The notes beneath the pieces are model-generated. The model made no database searches. It was not told the DNA's origin and was given only the letters and a program-made list of their open reading frames with translations. A stretch of DNA of 64,000 bases from Candidatus Obscuribacterales bacterium (GTDB lineage Bacteria; Cyanobacteriota; Vampirovibrionia; Obscuribacterales; Obscuribacteraceae): positions 248,001 to 312,000 of the forward strand of contig JAIETZ010000001.1 of the NCBI GenBank assembly GCA_019744775.1. Direction: 5' to 3'. Shown here one piece after another: positions 50,147 through 58,368 of this stretch. The position numbers were made by a program, and so were the translations under genes. The first letter of the stretch is position 1; every line of letters starts with the position of its first letter.

Positions 50147-51099
50147 TGCGCATCATCTTCCTCGGGACGCCTCAGATAGCTGTTCCTACACTAGAAAAGC
50201 TAATTGATTGGCCAAAAGGGGAAGTTGTTGCTGTTGTCACACAGCCCGATAAACCATCGGGCCGTGGCAAGCACTTGCACATGCCGCCAACTAAAGTTGT
50301 CGCAGAAGAGTTCGGCATACCTGTTTTTCAGCCTACAAAGCTATCCAAATCACCAGAAACGGTGGAAGCCATGAAGGCTCTTAATCCGGAAGTTCTGGTG
50401 ATGGTTGCTTTTGGGCAAATCCTCAAGCAGCCGGTATTAGAAATGGCTCCTTATGGCGTTGTTAATTTGCACGCTTCACTGTTGCCCAAGCTACGAGGGC
50501 CGGCTCCTATTAATTGGGCGATTATAAATGGTGAGTCATCAACAGGTATAACAACCATGTTTACAGACGCCGGAGTAGACACCGGTGATATGCTGCTTAA
50601 GCGAGAAGTACCAATTGAAAAAGACATGAATGCCGAAGAATTGGGTACTGTATTAGCAAAAGCCGGAGCAAACTTGATAATTGAAACTCTTGAGCACATG
50701 CTTTTAGGCTCCCTGCGCCCGGAAAAACAAGACGACAGTCTATCTACGCACGCGCCAATGATGTCCAAGGAATTAGGCAACATAGACTGGACTAAGCCTG
50801 CCCAGGATATTCATAATCTCGTGCGCGGCTTAGTGCCATGGCCTGGTACATCAACAACCTTTCAGGAAAAACCACTAAAAATCATCAAGACCAGACTGCC
50901 TTATCGGCTGGTGGATATTGACGAAGTACAAAGAAAGCCCGGTGAGATTGTAAAAATAGACGATGTCTTAACAGTCGCTTGCGGAGACGGCAACGACAGA
51001 CTGGAAATCCTTGATGTGCAACCTGCAAACAAGGCACGCATGCATGCCAAAGACTGGGCTAACGGCGTACATCTAAAACCCGGTCAGACATTAGGCTAA
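50146..51099 (+). CDS. fmt: methionyl-tRNA formyltransferase
   Basis: Fmt formylates initiator Met-tRNA from 10-formyl-THF. The 317-residue protein has the N-terminal FLGTPQIAVPTLEKL, the catalytic loop VVNLHASLLPKLRGPAPINWAIINGESSTGIT (with His/Asn and the SLLP loop), and the C-terminal OB-like domain. The start is GTG 50146, overlapping the preceding stop. It is followed 2 bp later by rsmB, the usual neighbour. Confidence 0.96.
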   Translation: MRIIFLGTPQIAVPTLEKLIDWPKGEVVAVVTQPDKPSGRGKHLHMPPTKVVAEEFGIPVFQPTKLSKSPETVEAMKALNPEVLVMVAFGQILKQPVLEMAPYGVVNLHASLLPKLRGPAPINWAIINGESSTGITTMFTDAGVDTGDMLLKREVPIEKDMNAEELGTVLAKAGANLIIETLEHMLLGSLRPEKQDDSLSTHAPMMSKELGNIDWTKPAQDIHNLVRGLVPWPGTSTTFQEKPLKIIKTRLPYRLVDIDEVQRKPGEIVKIDDVLTVACGDGNDRLEILDVQPANKARMHAKDWANGVHLKPGQTLG

Positions 51100-51101
51100 C
51101 C

Positions 51102-52481
51102 ATGGCAGAACCTCCATCGAAAGAAAATACAGGACTTGCCTCAAGAAAATTGGCTCTTGAGGCGTTAATCAAAATTGATAGCGAAGGCGCCTATGCCAAT
51201 CTGGCTCTCAATGCTGCTTTTAAGCGCAAAGCTTTGCCCGAGCGCGACAGAGCCTTTGTGACAGCCCTTGTCCAAGGTGTTACTCGTCATCGCCAAACTA
51301 TTGATCAAGAAATTTCCAAGCTTTCAAAAAAGCCATTGGAGAAAATGCCTGCTTCTCTACGCAATATATTGCGCCTGTCATTTTTTCAATTGCAATTCAT
51401 GCCGGATATTCCGGCATCTGCAGTAATTAATACAGCCTGCAACCTGGCTAAAAAAACCGGACACGTAGGGCAAGTCGCCTTTGCCAATGGCATTTTAAGA
51501 AACTTCGCCAAACAAGAAAAATCAGATACGCAGGCAGGTGGCAATGTCCCTGAATGGCTTGTAGAAAAATGGCAGAAAAATTGGGGCAATGAAGAAGCAG
51601 AAAAACTCATAGCCTATACAACTGAAATCCCAGAATTGACACTAAGAACTTGTGAGATGTCGATCACGCCTGAAGGTCTAATTGAGATTCTCAGAGGTAA
51701 GGGCATCGTCTGCAGACAAGGCGAACTTGTGCCTGCTTGCATCATTATTGAAGATCGCGGCAGTATCAAAGGACCCATAAACAAATTGCCTGGTTATAAC
51801 GAAGGGCTCTTTTCCGTTCAAGACGAAGCAGCGTCCTTTGTCGGATTGGTTGTCGAACCCAAAGCAGGTGAAGTCATCCTTGATCTTTGTGCCGCACCGG
51901 GCGGCAAAAGCGTGCACATGGCTGAAATGATGGAAAACAAGGGACGCGTTATCGCCTCTGATAGTCACGCAAATCGCCTGAAGTTGCTCAAAGAAACTCG
52001 CAATAGGTTGGGCTTGACCAATATCGAGATACAAACAGCCGACGGCTCAGAACTTACACTAAACGAACGCATAGACAGGATTTTAATAGATGCACCCTGC
52101 TCAGGCACAGGCGTAATGAACAGGCGCTCGGATTTGGCATTGCACAGACAAGCACCAGATATGGTGGCACTAACCGATTTGCAAAAAAAACTCATGCAAA
52201 ACGCCGCAACTCTTCTCAAGCCGGGCGGCATCCTTGTCTATTCCACATGCTCGATAGAGCCCGAGGAAAACGAGGAGCTGATAAAGTGGTTCCTCGAAGC
52301 GCACAAAGACTTCGAGCCGGAGGACCTGAGCCGTTTTATTAATCCGAATCTTCTCAAAAAATGGCAGGGCGCCGACAAGGATCTATCGCTAAGTTCAGGT
52401 ATGTTACAGCTATTGCCCTCAAGACATGGCTTATCCGGTTTCTTCATTGCCCGCCTGCGTAAAAATGTCCATCCGGAATAG
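51102..52481 (+). CDS. rsmB: 16S rRNA m5C967 methyltransferase RsmB
   Basis: A 459-residue methyltransferase that makes 5-methylcytosine in 16S rRNA. An N-terminal NusB-like domain (about 15-140) precedes the SAM-dependent Rossmann domain: DLCAAPGGKSVHMAEMM (SAM binding), SDSHANRLKLLKETRNRLGL, IDAPCSGTGVMNRRSDL (PC motif) and YSTCSIEPEENEELI (TC motif, nucleophile Cys). All motifs are intact. It begins 2 bp after fmt. Confidence 0.95.
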   Translation: MAEPPSKENTGLASRKLALEALIKIDSEGAYANLALNAAFKRKALPERDRAFVTALVQGVTRHRQTIDQEISKLSKKPLEKMPASLRNILRLSFFQLQFMPDIPASAVINTACNLAKKTGHVGQVAFANGILRNFAKQEKSDTQAGGNVPEWLVEKWQKNWGNEEAEKLIAYTTEIPELTLRTCEMSITPEGLIEILRGKGIVCRQGELVPACIIIEDRGSIKGPINKLPGYNEGLFSVQDEAASFVGLVVEPKAGEVILDLCAAPGGKSVHMAEMMENKGRVIASDSHANRLKLLKETRNRLGLTNIEIQTADGSELTLNERIDRILIDAPCSGTGVMNRRSDLALHRQAPDMVALTDLQKKLMQNAATLLKPGGILVYSTCSIEPEENEELIKWFLEAHKDFEPEDLSRFINPNLLKKWQGADKDLSLSSGMLQLLPSRHGLSGFFIARLRKNVHPE

Positions 52482-52579
52482 ACCCGTCAGGGGATAAGAA
52501 TTAATAACAAATAGCCTGGATTTAGCCTACTGCAACCTGCCGGTGGTACACATAACTTGGCGAGTCTAAGGAGCAGGTT

Positions 52580-53368
52580 ATGTTTGAGTTACTTTCTGTA
52601 TTAGGAGTTATTGGCGGTCTTATATGCCTATCCGGCATAAAGTTTGTCAAAGAGTATGATCGCTTGGTCGTGTTCAGCTTCGGCAGAGTTACAGGCGTTC
52701 GTGGTCCAGGACCTGTAGTAATTATTCCTCTGGTTGAACAAACCAAGAAAGTGGACACAAGAATAATAACCATGGCTATACCGATGCAGGAGATTATCAC
52801 CAAGGACAATGTCTCAGCCAAAACTGCAGCCGTCTGCTTCTTCCAAGTAGTTGATCCGTATAAAGTCGTCACTAAAGTAGAAGATCCTGTCATGGCAACC
52901 AGCCAAATCGCGCAGACAACTTTGCGAAGCGTGCTTGGTCAACATGACCTTGATCACCTGCTTTCCGAACGTGACACCATCAATGCAAAGCTACAAGCAA
53001 TAATTGACCGTCAAACAGAAGGCTGGGGCATTAAGGTCATAGGCGTTGAAGTTAAGGATGTGGAAATTCCTGAGCAAATGCAGCGGGCAATGGCAAGACA
53101 AGCAGAAGCCGAAAGAGAAAGAAGAGCAAAAATTGTTTCTGCCGAAGGTGAATTGCAAGCAGCCGAGAAACTCGCTATGGCAGCTGAGGTAATTTCCAAC
53201 CAACCAGGAGCTATGCAGTTACGTCAACTGCAAACGATGGTGGAGGTTTCTGCAGAGAAAAATTCAACGCTCATATTTCCAATCCCCATTGAACTCTTGG
53301 AACTAGGAAAGAGTCTGGGCAGCACAATTAAGATTCCGCAGAAAGAAAAGCAAAACGAGAAAGCCTAA
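52580..53368 (+). CDS. SPFH/band 7 (stomatin-like) protein
   Basis: A 262-residue slipin-type protein with an N-terminal hydrophobic anchor (about 3-20), then KEYDRLVVFSFGRVTGVRGPGPVVIIPLVEQTKKVDTRI and TKDNVSAKTAAVCFFQV. RDTINAKL is replaced by SERDTINAKLQAI, followed by a heptad Ala/Glu-rich helix (MARQAEAERERRAKIVSAEGELQAAEKL), as in membrane scaffold proteins. Such proteins form oligomeric rings in the membrane and can regulate proteases. No NfeD-type partner is adjacent. AAGGAG precedes the ATG. Confidence 0.93.
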   Translation: MFELLSVLGVIGGLICLSGIKFVKEYDRLVVFSFGRVTGVRGPGPVVIIPLVEQTKKVDTRIITMAIPMQEIITKDNVSAKTAAVCFFQVVDPYKVVTKVEDPVMATSQIAQTTLRSVLGQHDLDHLLSERDTINAKLQAIIDRQTEGWGIKVIGVEVKDVEIPEQMQRAMARQAEAERERRAKIVSAEGELQAAEKLAMAAEVISNQPGAMQLRQLQTMVEVSAEKNSTLIFPIPIELLELGKSLGSTIKIPQKEKQNEKA

Positions 53369-53929
53369 TCAGCTTCTTGCGTTCTCAATTCCCTTCAAGA
53401 ACTCCAGAAGCGTCAATTCTTTAGGACGGCTGAGTATCCACGTACATGCTTCAACTACAGCATTGCCTAACTCCACATGCGGATCGTCGGCGACATCTGC
53501 TGAATAAATGAGCTTGTAGTGCGCTAAATTTTCTCCATACCAGAGAAACACCTGAGGATTATCATCGTTGCCGAAATTCATCAGCAGGTGATCAAGTTCA
53601 GCCGGCGGTGACACATCAAAATGGCGCTGATACTCTGTAACCGTATCAAGACCATAAGGCACAGCCAACCCCGCTCTAAATTTGCCCCCGAATAATCCAC
53701 CCTCGGCAAATGCTTGTCCCCGGCAAATTATTAGGCAGTCGCCATTGCGTTTATAAGTTAGCCAGCCGCGCCAATCTGAGGGCACTTTGTCAGCCAGTGA
53801 AACTTCAACTTCCTTAGCCACATATTCAATTAGCTCCTTGCACTCAGGGGACAAAGTCTTAAGTCCCTTGCTGGACTGCTCTTTGGCTATTAACTCTGAT
53901 TCAAGCTCAAGAAGTTTCAGGTGAAACAT
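53369..53929 (-). CDS. hypothetical protein
   Basis: A 186-residue protein with an N-terminal Leu/Glu-rich helix (about 1-45), a central beta-rich part (WRGWLTYKRNGDCLIICRGQAFAEGG, FRAGLAVPYG) and a helical end (ELGNAVVEACTWILSRPKEL). The central Gly-rich turn (GGLFGGKFRAG) is notable. No family is recognised, and no signal peptide or membrane helix is seen. It ends immediately after the convergent SPFH gene (1 bp), and lies downstream of the TauE-like gene on the same strand (29 bp). Confidence 0.7.
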   Translation of the reverse strand: MFHLKLLELESELIAKEQSSKGLKTLSPECKELIEYVAKEVEVSLADKVPSDWRGWLTYKRNGDCLIICRGQAFAEGGLFGGKFRAGLAVPYGLDTVTEYQRHFDVSPPAELDHLLMNFGNDDNPQVFLWYGENLAHYKLIYSADVADDPHVELGNAVVEACTWILSRPKELTLLEFLKGIENARS

Positions 53930-53958
53930 AAGCTCAATATTCCCTTAAAGCCGAGCAA

Positions 53959-54774
53959 TTACCCTGAAGTAAAAAGCGAATGAATTTCCTTCAAGGCAAA
54001 AACAATTGAGACAACCAATAAGAGGACACCGAAGGCACGTTTTATGACGGAATCCTTCAAACGCAAGGAAATAGATGCGCCAATGCGTGCTCCAGGTATT
54101 GATCCCACGATCATAGCTGATGCCACGCCCAAATTCACATGATCATGTATTGCATGAACAATGGCTCCGGGAACTGCAACAGCAGCTACAGTTAGTAATG
54201 ATGTGCCTATGGCTTCTTTTATTGGTACACGAAAGATATAGACAAAAGCAGGCACCAGAATAAAGCCGCCGCCAATGCCAACGAGTCCGGACAAAAATCC
54301 TGTTGTTAGTCCCACGACAGAAGCAACATATGTCAATTTGCCAACAGGAGCCAAGCTGGCCAATTTAGCCTCTTGCTTTTTAAACTTGCCCAAAACCAAT
54401 CCTACTATTCCAGTTGCAAAATCAAGACCGCTCATAGCTATTAGAAGAGCAACAACCATCATCAAGACATGACCGTTGAGATAACGACAAACGAAAGAAC
54501 CAATTACCGTGCCGATGATGGCCGGCACTAGGCACGCGCGAGACAAGAATTTTGAATAAATGCCCTCTTTGACGTAACGCATAGCCCCGGAAATTGCTGT
54601 GGGTGCAACCAATACAAGGGCCGTCCCTATTGCCTTGTAAGGATCTAGTTGCAGCCACATTCGGGTCATTGGTGTTGCCACCATGCCGCCACCAATACCG
54701 AAAGCACCTGAAAGCAGACCTGCCACCACGCCAAGGAAAGTCGCTTTACCTAGATAGACGAAATCCAAGTTCAC
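53959..54774 (-). CDS. TauE/SafE-family membrane transporter
   Basis: A 271-residue polytopic protein (DUF81/TauE family), which has been implicated in sulfite or organosulfur anion export. The signature LLSGAFGIGGGMVATPMTRMWLQLDPYKAIGTALVLVAPTAISGA and its second-half repeat GFLSGLVGIGGGFILVPAFVYIFRVPIKEAIGTSLLTVAAVAVPGAIVH are evident. Seven or eight helices are expected. The start is a GTG at 54774 overlapping the upstream stop (GTGA), so it is coupled to the decapeptide-repeat gene. Confidence 0.92.
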   Translation of the reverse strand: MNLDFVYLGKATFLGVVAGLLSGAFGIGGGMVATPMTRMWLQLDPYKAIGTALVLVAPTAISGAMRYVKEGIYSKFLSRACLVPAIIGTVIGSFVCRYLNGHVLMMVVALLIAMSGLDFATGIVGLVLGKFKKQEAKLASLAPVGKLTYVASVVGLTTGFLSGLVGIGGGFILVPAFVYIFRVPIKEAIGTSLLTVAAVAVPGAIVHAIHDHVNLGVASAMIVGSIPGARIGASISLRLKDSVIKRAFGVLLLVVSIVFALKEIHSLFTSG

Positions 54775-55376
54775 ATGTGACCTGTTATAAACCGTCCAAG
54801 ATCCGGATTTTCTACAATCATTTGATTGAACATCGGATGCTTGGAAAGAATTCTGGCGATTTTAGGATTCTTCTGCACCGCACGATAAATTCCCTCCGGG
54901 TCTCTTGTAATTACAGGACCGGCATTTGGATTTTTCACAAGATAAAGTGTTGCCTTTTTCCATTGAGTAAGGCGACGACAAAGATAAGGATCGGCTTGAG
55001 CAATTGCATCAATGTGCGGATGTTTAGCCAACAACTTAGCGGGTCCCGGATGAGCGCAAATAGCCTCAGGCAATCCAGGATCAGCTAAACAAGCTCTATC
55101 TATCCAAGGATCTTTGGCCATCCGCCAGGCAATCCATTTATCACGGCGAATTTTTTCCAGATGTATAGTTTGCGTAGTTTGAGTTTCGCTACGTTTTTCA
55201 TGAGGCGCCGGTTCTGCATGAATGACAGTGGTATCAGTAACAGCTGGCGTCGTAGTGGTTGTTGTTACAGGCGGGCGCAATGACGGCTCTTCTGTTTTAG
55301 CCGGCTCAGTTCCCCAGTTGGCATAAGCCGGTTGCGTAACGAGCAAGAGGGCAAAAGCAAATAGCGTTCTTTTCAT
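54771..55376 (-). CDS. exported protein with decapeptide repeats
   Basis: A 201-residue secreted protein. The signal peptide ends near QPAYAN. A Pro/Thr-rich linker follows (about 22-70). The C-terminal region (79-199) is built of about 12 units of 10 residues, most starting with [DHN]P and having a hydrophobic residue at position 8. Examples are DPWIDRACLA, DPGLPEAICA, HPGPAKLLAK, HPHIDAIAQA, NPKIARILSK, HPMFNQMIVE and NPDLGRFITG. One unit lacks the P (WKKATLYLVK) and one has 11 residues. The regular 10-residue phase suggests a helical solenoid. It is cotranscribed with the TauE-like gene. Function is unknown. Confidence 0.8.
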   Translation of the reverse strand: MKRTLFAFALLLVTQPAYANWGTEPAKTEEPSLRPPVTTTTTTPAVTDTTVIHAEPAPHEKRSETQTTQTIHLEKIRRDKWIAWRMAKDPWIDRACLADPGLPEAICAHPGPAKLLAKHPHIDAIAQADPYLCRRLTQWKKATLYLVKNPNAGPVITRDPEGIYRAVQKNPKIARILSKHPMFNQMIVENPDLGRFITGHM

Positions 55377-55520
55377 AGTTTTGCTCTCCTCGGCTTATTA
55401 AGCCATCTCCTGACAAGGGTTAAATCCAGCCAAAGCCTCAGCTTGTCAGCGATTCTAACATAAATAGTCCTTAAGGGGAGAGTACAATGGACTAAGGACA
55501 ATCGGCTTGGAGAGCGCATC

Positions 55521-57080
55521 GTGTCCAATCCCCATACACCGAAAGATTCACCAGGCGACTTAGGCAAAGACAAGCCGGACGAGGCTGAACAAAAGCCTGA
55601 TTCACTTTCCTTTTCCGACCTCCTGTCCGATAAGGCGCAACCCGGGGGCGGTTCGGCATCAAGTTCGGCTACGCCGACAAACTTTTCTTACATGGGCGAC
55701 AAACCCTTTTTCCAGGCGCGCAAATCGGAATTTGCCCACGAGACAAAAGGTGAAATCAAGCCCTTAATTGACAAGTTTCTCAAGGGGACAGAGCCTTCAG
55801 ACAAGGACGAAATGACCGAAACTGAAAGGCAAGCCATACTCAACACGCGAGAGGATTTGGTGAAGGCGACAACGGCCGCCGACGGCGTCTTACATGCCCT
55901 TCATTTAGCCCGACTTTATCAGCAGTTACGGTATATTGAGGAGGCAAAGCAAGCTACACTTTTGTCTTTGGGCTTGAGTCCCGACGACCATTCAAGCAGG
56001 GAATTATTTAAGGAATTGGAAAGAATGCATCCACCTGATCTAGCTGTTTCTCAAGCCCGCACAAACTTACATGAGCTTAGCAAAACAAAGCTGCGCGAAC
56101 GCATCAAACAATTATCTTCAGGGCGTGTAATTGTCTTTGGAGACTTACTAATTGATGAGTACGTTGAAGGAAAACCGGAACGTATTTCTCGCGAAGCACC
56201 AGTTCTTATTCTTGAACATGTGGATACTGAACTTATCTTAGGCGGGGCCGCCAACACTGCCAATAATGTCGCAGCTCTTGGGGCAACTTGCCATGCAATT
56301 GGCGTCTGCGGTAGAGACGATTACGCAGTCAAATTGACACGCATGTTTGAATCAACTGGTATCACTCACGGCCTCGTGCAAGATGTTTCAAGACCAACAC
56401 CTGTAAAGACACGAATTCTCTCTAAGTCACATTCGCATCTGCAACAATTGCTTAGAATGGACCGCATTTCACACGAGGAAATTTCCAGTTCGATTGAATC
56501 GAAGCTCATTGAAAAGGTCAAACAAGCAGCAGGACAATACCAGGCAATTGTTCTTTCCGATTACCGCGGCGGCATTATGACTTCGGCTGTTATAAAAGCA
56601 TGCCGTCAAATTGCCCAAGAGAAAAACATTCTCCTTATAGTCGATGCTCAAGATCACTTTGAGCGTTTTCAGGACGTCACACTTATTACACCCAATCAAA
56701 CAGACACCGAAAAAGCCGTCGGTTTTGCTATAAATTCCACTGAATCTTTGAAAGAAGCCGGCAAAAAGCTCATGCTCATCACAGGCAGCAAAGCATTGCT
56801 CATTACTCGCGGTGCAGAGGGCATGGTTCTTTTTGAAAAAGGGCAGGAAATGGTTGAATTGCCGGCCTTCAATGTAAGTGAAGTTTTCGATGTAAGCGGA
56901 GCCGGCGACACGGTAGCTGCTACTATGGCGCTGGCCATTGTAACCGGAGCTAGTTTTGTGGAAGCCATGGCTTTAGGTAATTTAGCAGCAAGTATTGTTG
57001 TTAAAAAACCAGGCACTGCCGTCACTAGCCAAAAAGAAATGCTGCAGGCACTAGATCACGTGGCGATGCCTGAAGACTAG
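55521..57080 (+). CDS. PfkB-family kinase (heptose-7-phosphate kinase-like) with N-terminal extension
   Basis: A 519-residue protein. Residues 1-200 are an extra, Pro/Ser-rich then helical region with a TPR-like pattern (VLHALHLARLYQQLRYIEEAKQATLLSLGL), not found in typical kinases. Residues 201-510 form the ribokinase-fold kinase: GRVIVFGDLLIDEYVEG, LGGAANTANNVAALGA, the ATP loop, and DVSGAGDTVAATMALA with the catalytic Asp. Sequence features suit RfaE/HldE-like D-glycero-D-manno-heptose-7-phosphate kinase of LPS biosynthesis. The start is GTG 55521 with GGAGAG upstream. The substrate is inferred. Confidence 0.85.
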   Translation: MSNPHTPKDSPGDLGKDKPDEAEQKPDSLSFSDLLSDKAQPGGGSASSSATPTNFSYMGDKPFFQARKSEFAHETKGEIKPLIDKFLKGTEPSDKDEMTETERQAILNTREDLVKATTAADGVLHALHLARLYQQLRYIEEAKQATLLSLGLSPDDHSSRELFKELERMHPPDLAVSQARTNLHELSKTKLRERIKQLSSGRVIVFGDLLIDEYVEGKPERISREAPVLILEHVDTELILGGAANTANNVAALGATCHAIGVCGRDDYAVKLTRMFESTGITHGLVQDVSRPTPVKTRILSKSHSHLQQLLRMDRISHEEISSSIESKLIEKVKQAAGQYQAIVLSDYRGGIMTSAVIKACRQIAQEKNILLIVDAQDHFERFQDVTLITPNQTDTEKAVGFAINSTESLKEAGKKLMLITGSKALLITRGAEGMVLFEKGQEMVELPAFNVSEVFDVSGAGDTVAATMALAIVTGASFVEAMALGNLAASIVVKKPGTAVTSQKEMLQALDHVAMPED

Positions 57081-57089
57081 TACTAAAAA

Positions 57090-57770
57090 TTAGAAGTGCC
57101 GTAAAGTAGCTTGGCTTTCTCTTGAACCTGAAGCAAACAGTTTCACCAGCACGACTCCTGCTATGAAACCACCCACGTGCGCCCAAAAGGCTATACCGCC
57201 TGTCTTGGCCCCTGCCAAATTCATGCTGGCTAGTGCCGGCAAAAATTGCATCATGAACCAGATGACAATGAAAAATACAGCCGGCACCCAAATACTTGTA
57301 TAAGTGCCGATATATGTTCTTACTCTAGCACCGGGGAAAAGAATTAAGTACGCACCTAAAACACCTGAAATTGCTCCGCTTGCGCCTATTCCTGGAATAG
57401 TTGTGTTTATGTCTGAGTAGACCTGAGCAAGTGAGGCTGCAATGCCACAGATCAAATAGAAAAGCAGATATTTGAAATGTCCCATGCGGTCTTCGACATT
57501 GTCGCCAAAAATATGCAAAAACCACATATTGCCTATGAGGTGAGACCAACCGCCATGCAAAAACATGGACGTAAACAAGGTCAGATACTCGCCCGTGCCT
57601 GGACTATGCGTCAGCTTCGAAGGAACCGTACCCCAGACATCGAGAAAGCTGTTGAGCGCACCTTCCGGCATCGTCACTTCGTTTACAAAGACAAATACGT
57701 TAATGACGATAAGGACCCAGGTGACTATGGGCTTGCTGGAAGATTGATTGTCATCATATACAGGAAACAT
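57090..57770 (-). CDS. rhomboid family intramembrane serine protease
   Basis: A 226-residue protein with six membrane helices. The catalytic dyad is Ser131 (IGASGAISGVLGAY) and His198 (FWAHVGGFIAG). The conserved HLIGNMWFLHIFGDNVED loop and GALNSFLDVWGTVPSKL are present. Rhomboids cleave transmembrane helices of substrate proteins. The gene is convergent with the kinase gene, 9 bp apart. Confidence 0.94.
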   Translation of the reverse strand: MFPVYDDNQSSSKPIVTWVLIVINVFVFVNEVTMPEGALNSFLDVWGTVPSKLTHSPGTGEYLTLFTSMFLHGGWSHLIGNMWFLHIFGDNVEDRMGHFKYLLFYLICGIAASLAQVYSDINTTIPGIGASGAISGVLGAYLILFPGARVRTYIGTYTSIWVPAVFFIVIWFMMQFLPALASMNLAGAKTGGIAFWAHVGGFIAGVVLVKLFASGSRESQATLRHF

Positions 57771-57848
57771 TGACTCAATTATGCCATTAGCTTAAGACAA
57801 TAGCTTTTGTCCTGTATTATTGATTTAAATTTGACGCGAGGACTACCA

Positions 57849-58361
57849 GTGAATAACGAATTCAAGTTGTTTGGACGACTTAATGCAATTGATTCCTGCT
57901 TGATTGCCATCATACTCTTGTCAGCCCTCGGTTTTGGCATGGCCAGAGCCGGACATGCCGGAGTAGACAAGGTAATTAAAGGCGTTGAGCAAGTAGCAAT
58001 TGATGTTTACATAACGGGCTTGAAAACAGAAGATCAAGATCTTTTCAAAGTCGGTGACACAGCCTCCATTACTATTCGCAACCAACCGGTAAAGCCACCA
58101 ATGGCCATAGCAGCTGTTAAACACTGGGCTAAGCAAGTGTCCTTCATGGCTCCTGATGGAAAAAAAGCTGTTGCTTTTGCTGATCCTGCCCAACCGTTAG
58201 CCCATGATTTTCTAGTAACTGTAGTAGATCAGGCTGAAGTAACTGACGACGGTTATGTGATTCGAGGCAACAAAATAAAAGTAGGCAACCAGGTTGAACT
58301 GGAATCCTTTAAGTATCGCGCCCAAGGCGTTGTTGTCGACATTCACAAGTACAACAAATAA
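57849..58361 (+). CDS. DUF4330-like membrane-anchored protein
   Basis: A 170-residue protein with the start at GTG 57849, supported by GAGGA 7 nt upstream; the longer ORF starts at 57807. KLFGRLNAIDSCLIAIILLSALGF gives one membrane helix near the N terminus. A beta-rich extracytoplasmic domain (VAIDVYITGLKTEDQDLFKVGDTASITIRNQPVKPPMAI) follows. The layout matches DUF4330, common in cyanobacteria. Function is unknown. It lies 7 nt before the IctB-like gene and is probably in the same operon. Confidence 0.78.
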   Translation: MNNEFKLFGRLNAIDSCLIAIILLSALGFGMARAGHAGVDKVIKGVEQVAIDVYITGLKTEDQDLFKVGDTASITIRNQPVKPPMAIAAVKHWAKQVSFMAPDGKKAVAFADPAQPLAHDFLVTVVDQAEVTDDGYVIRGNKIKVGNQVELESFKYRAQGVVVDIHKYNK

Positions 58362-58368
58362 AAACTAA

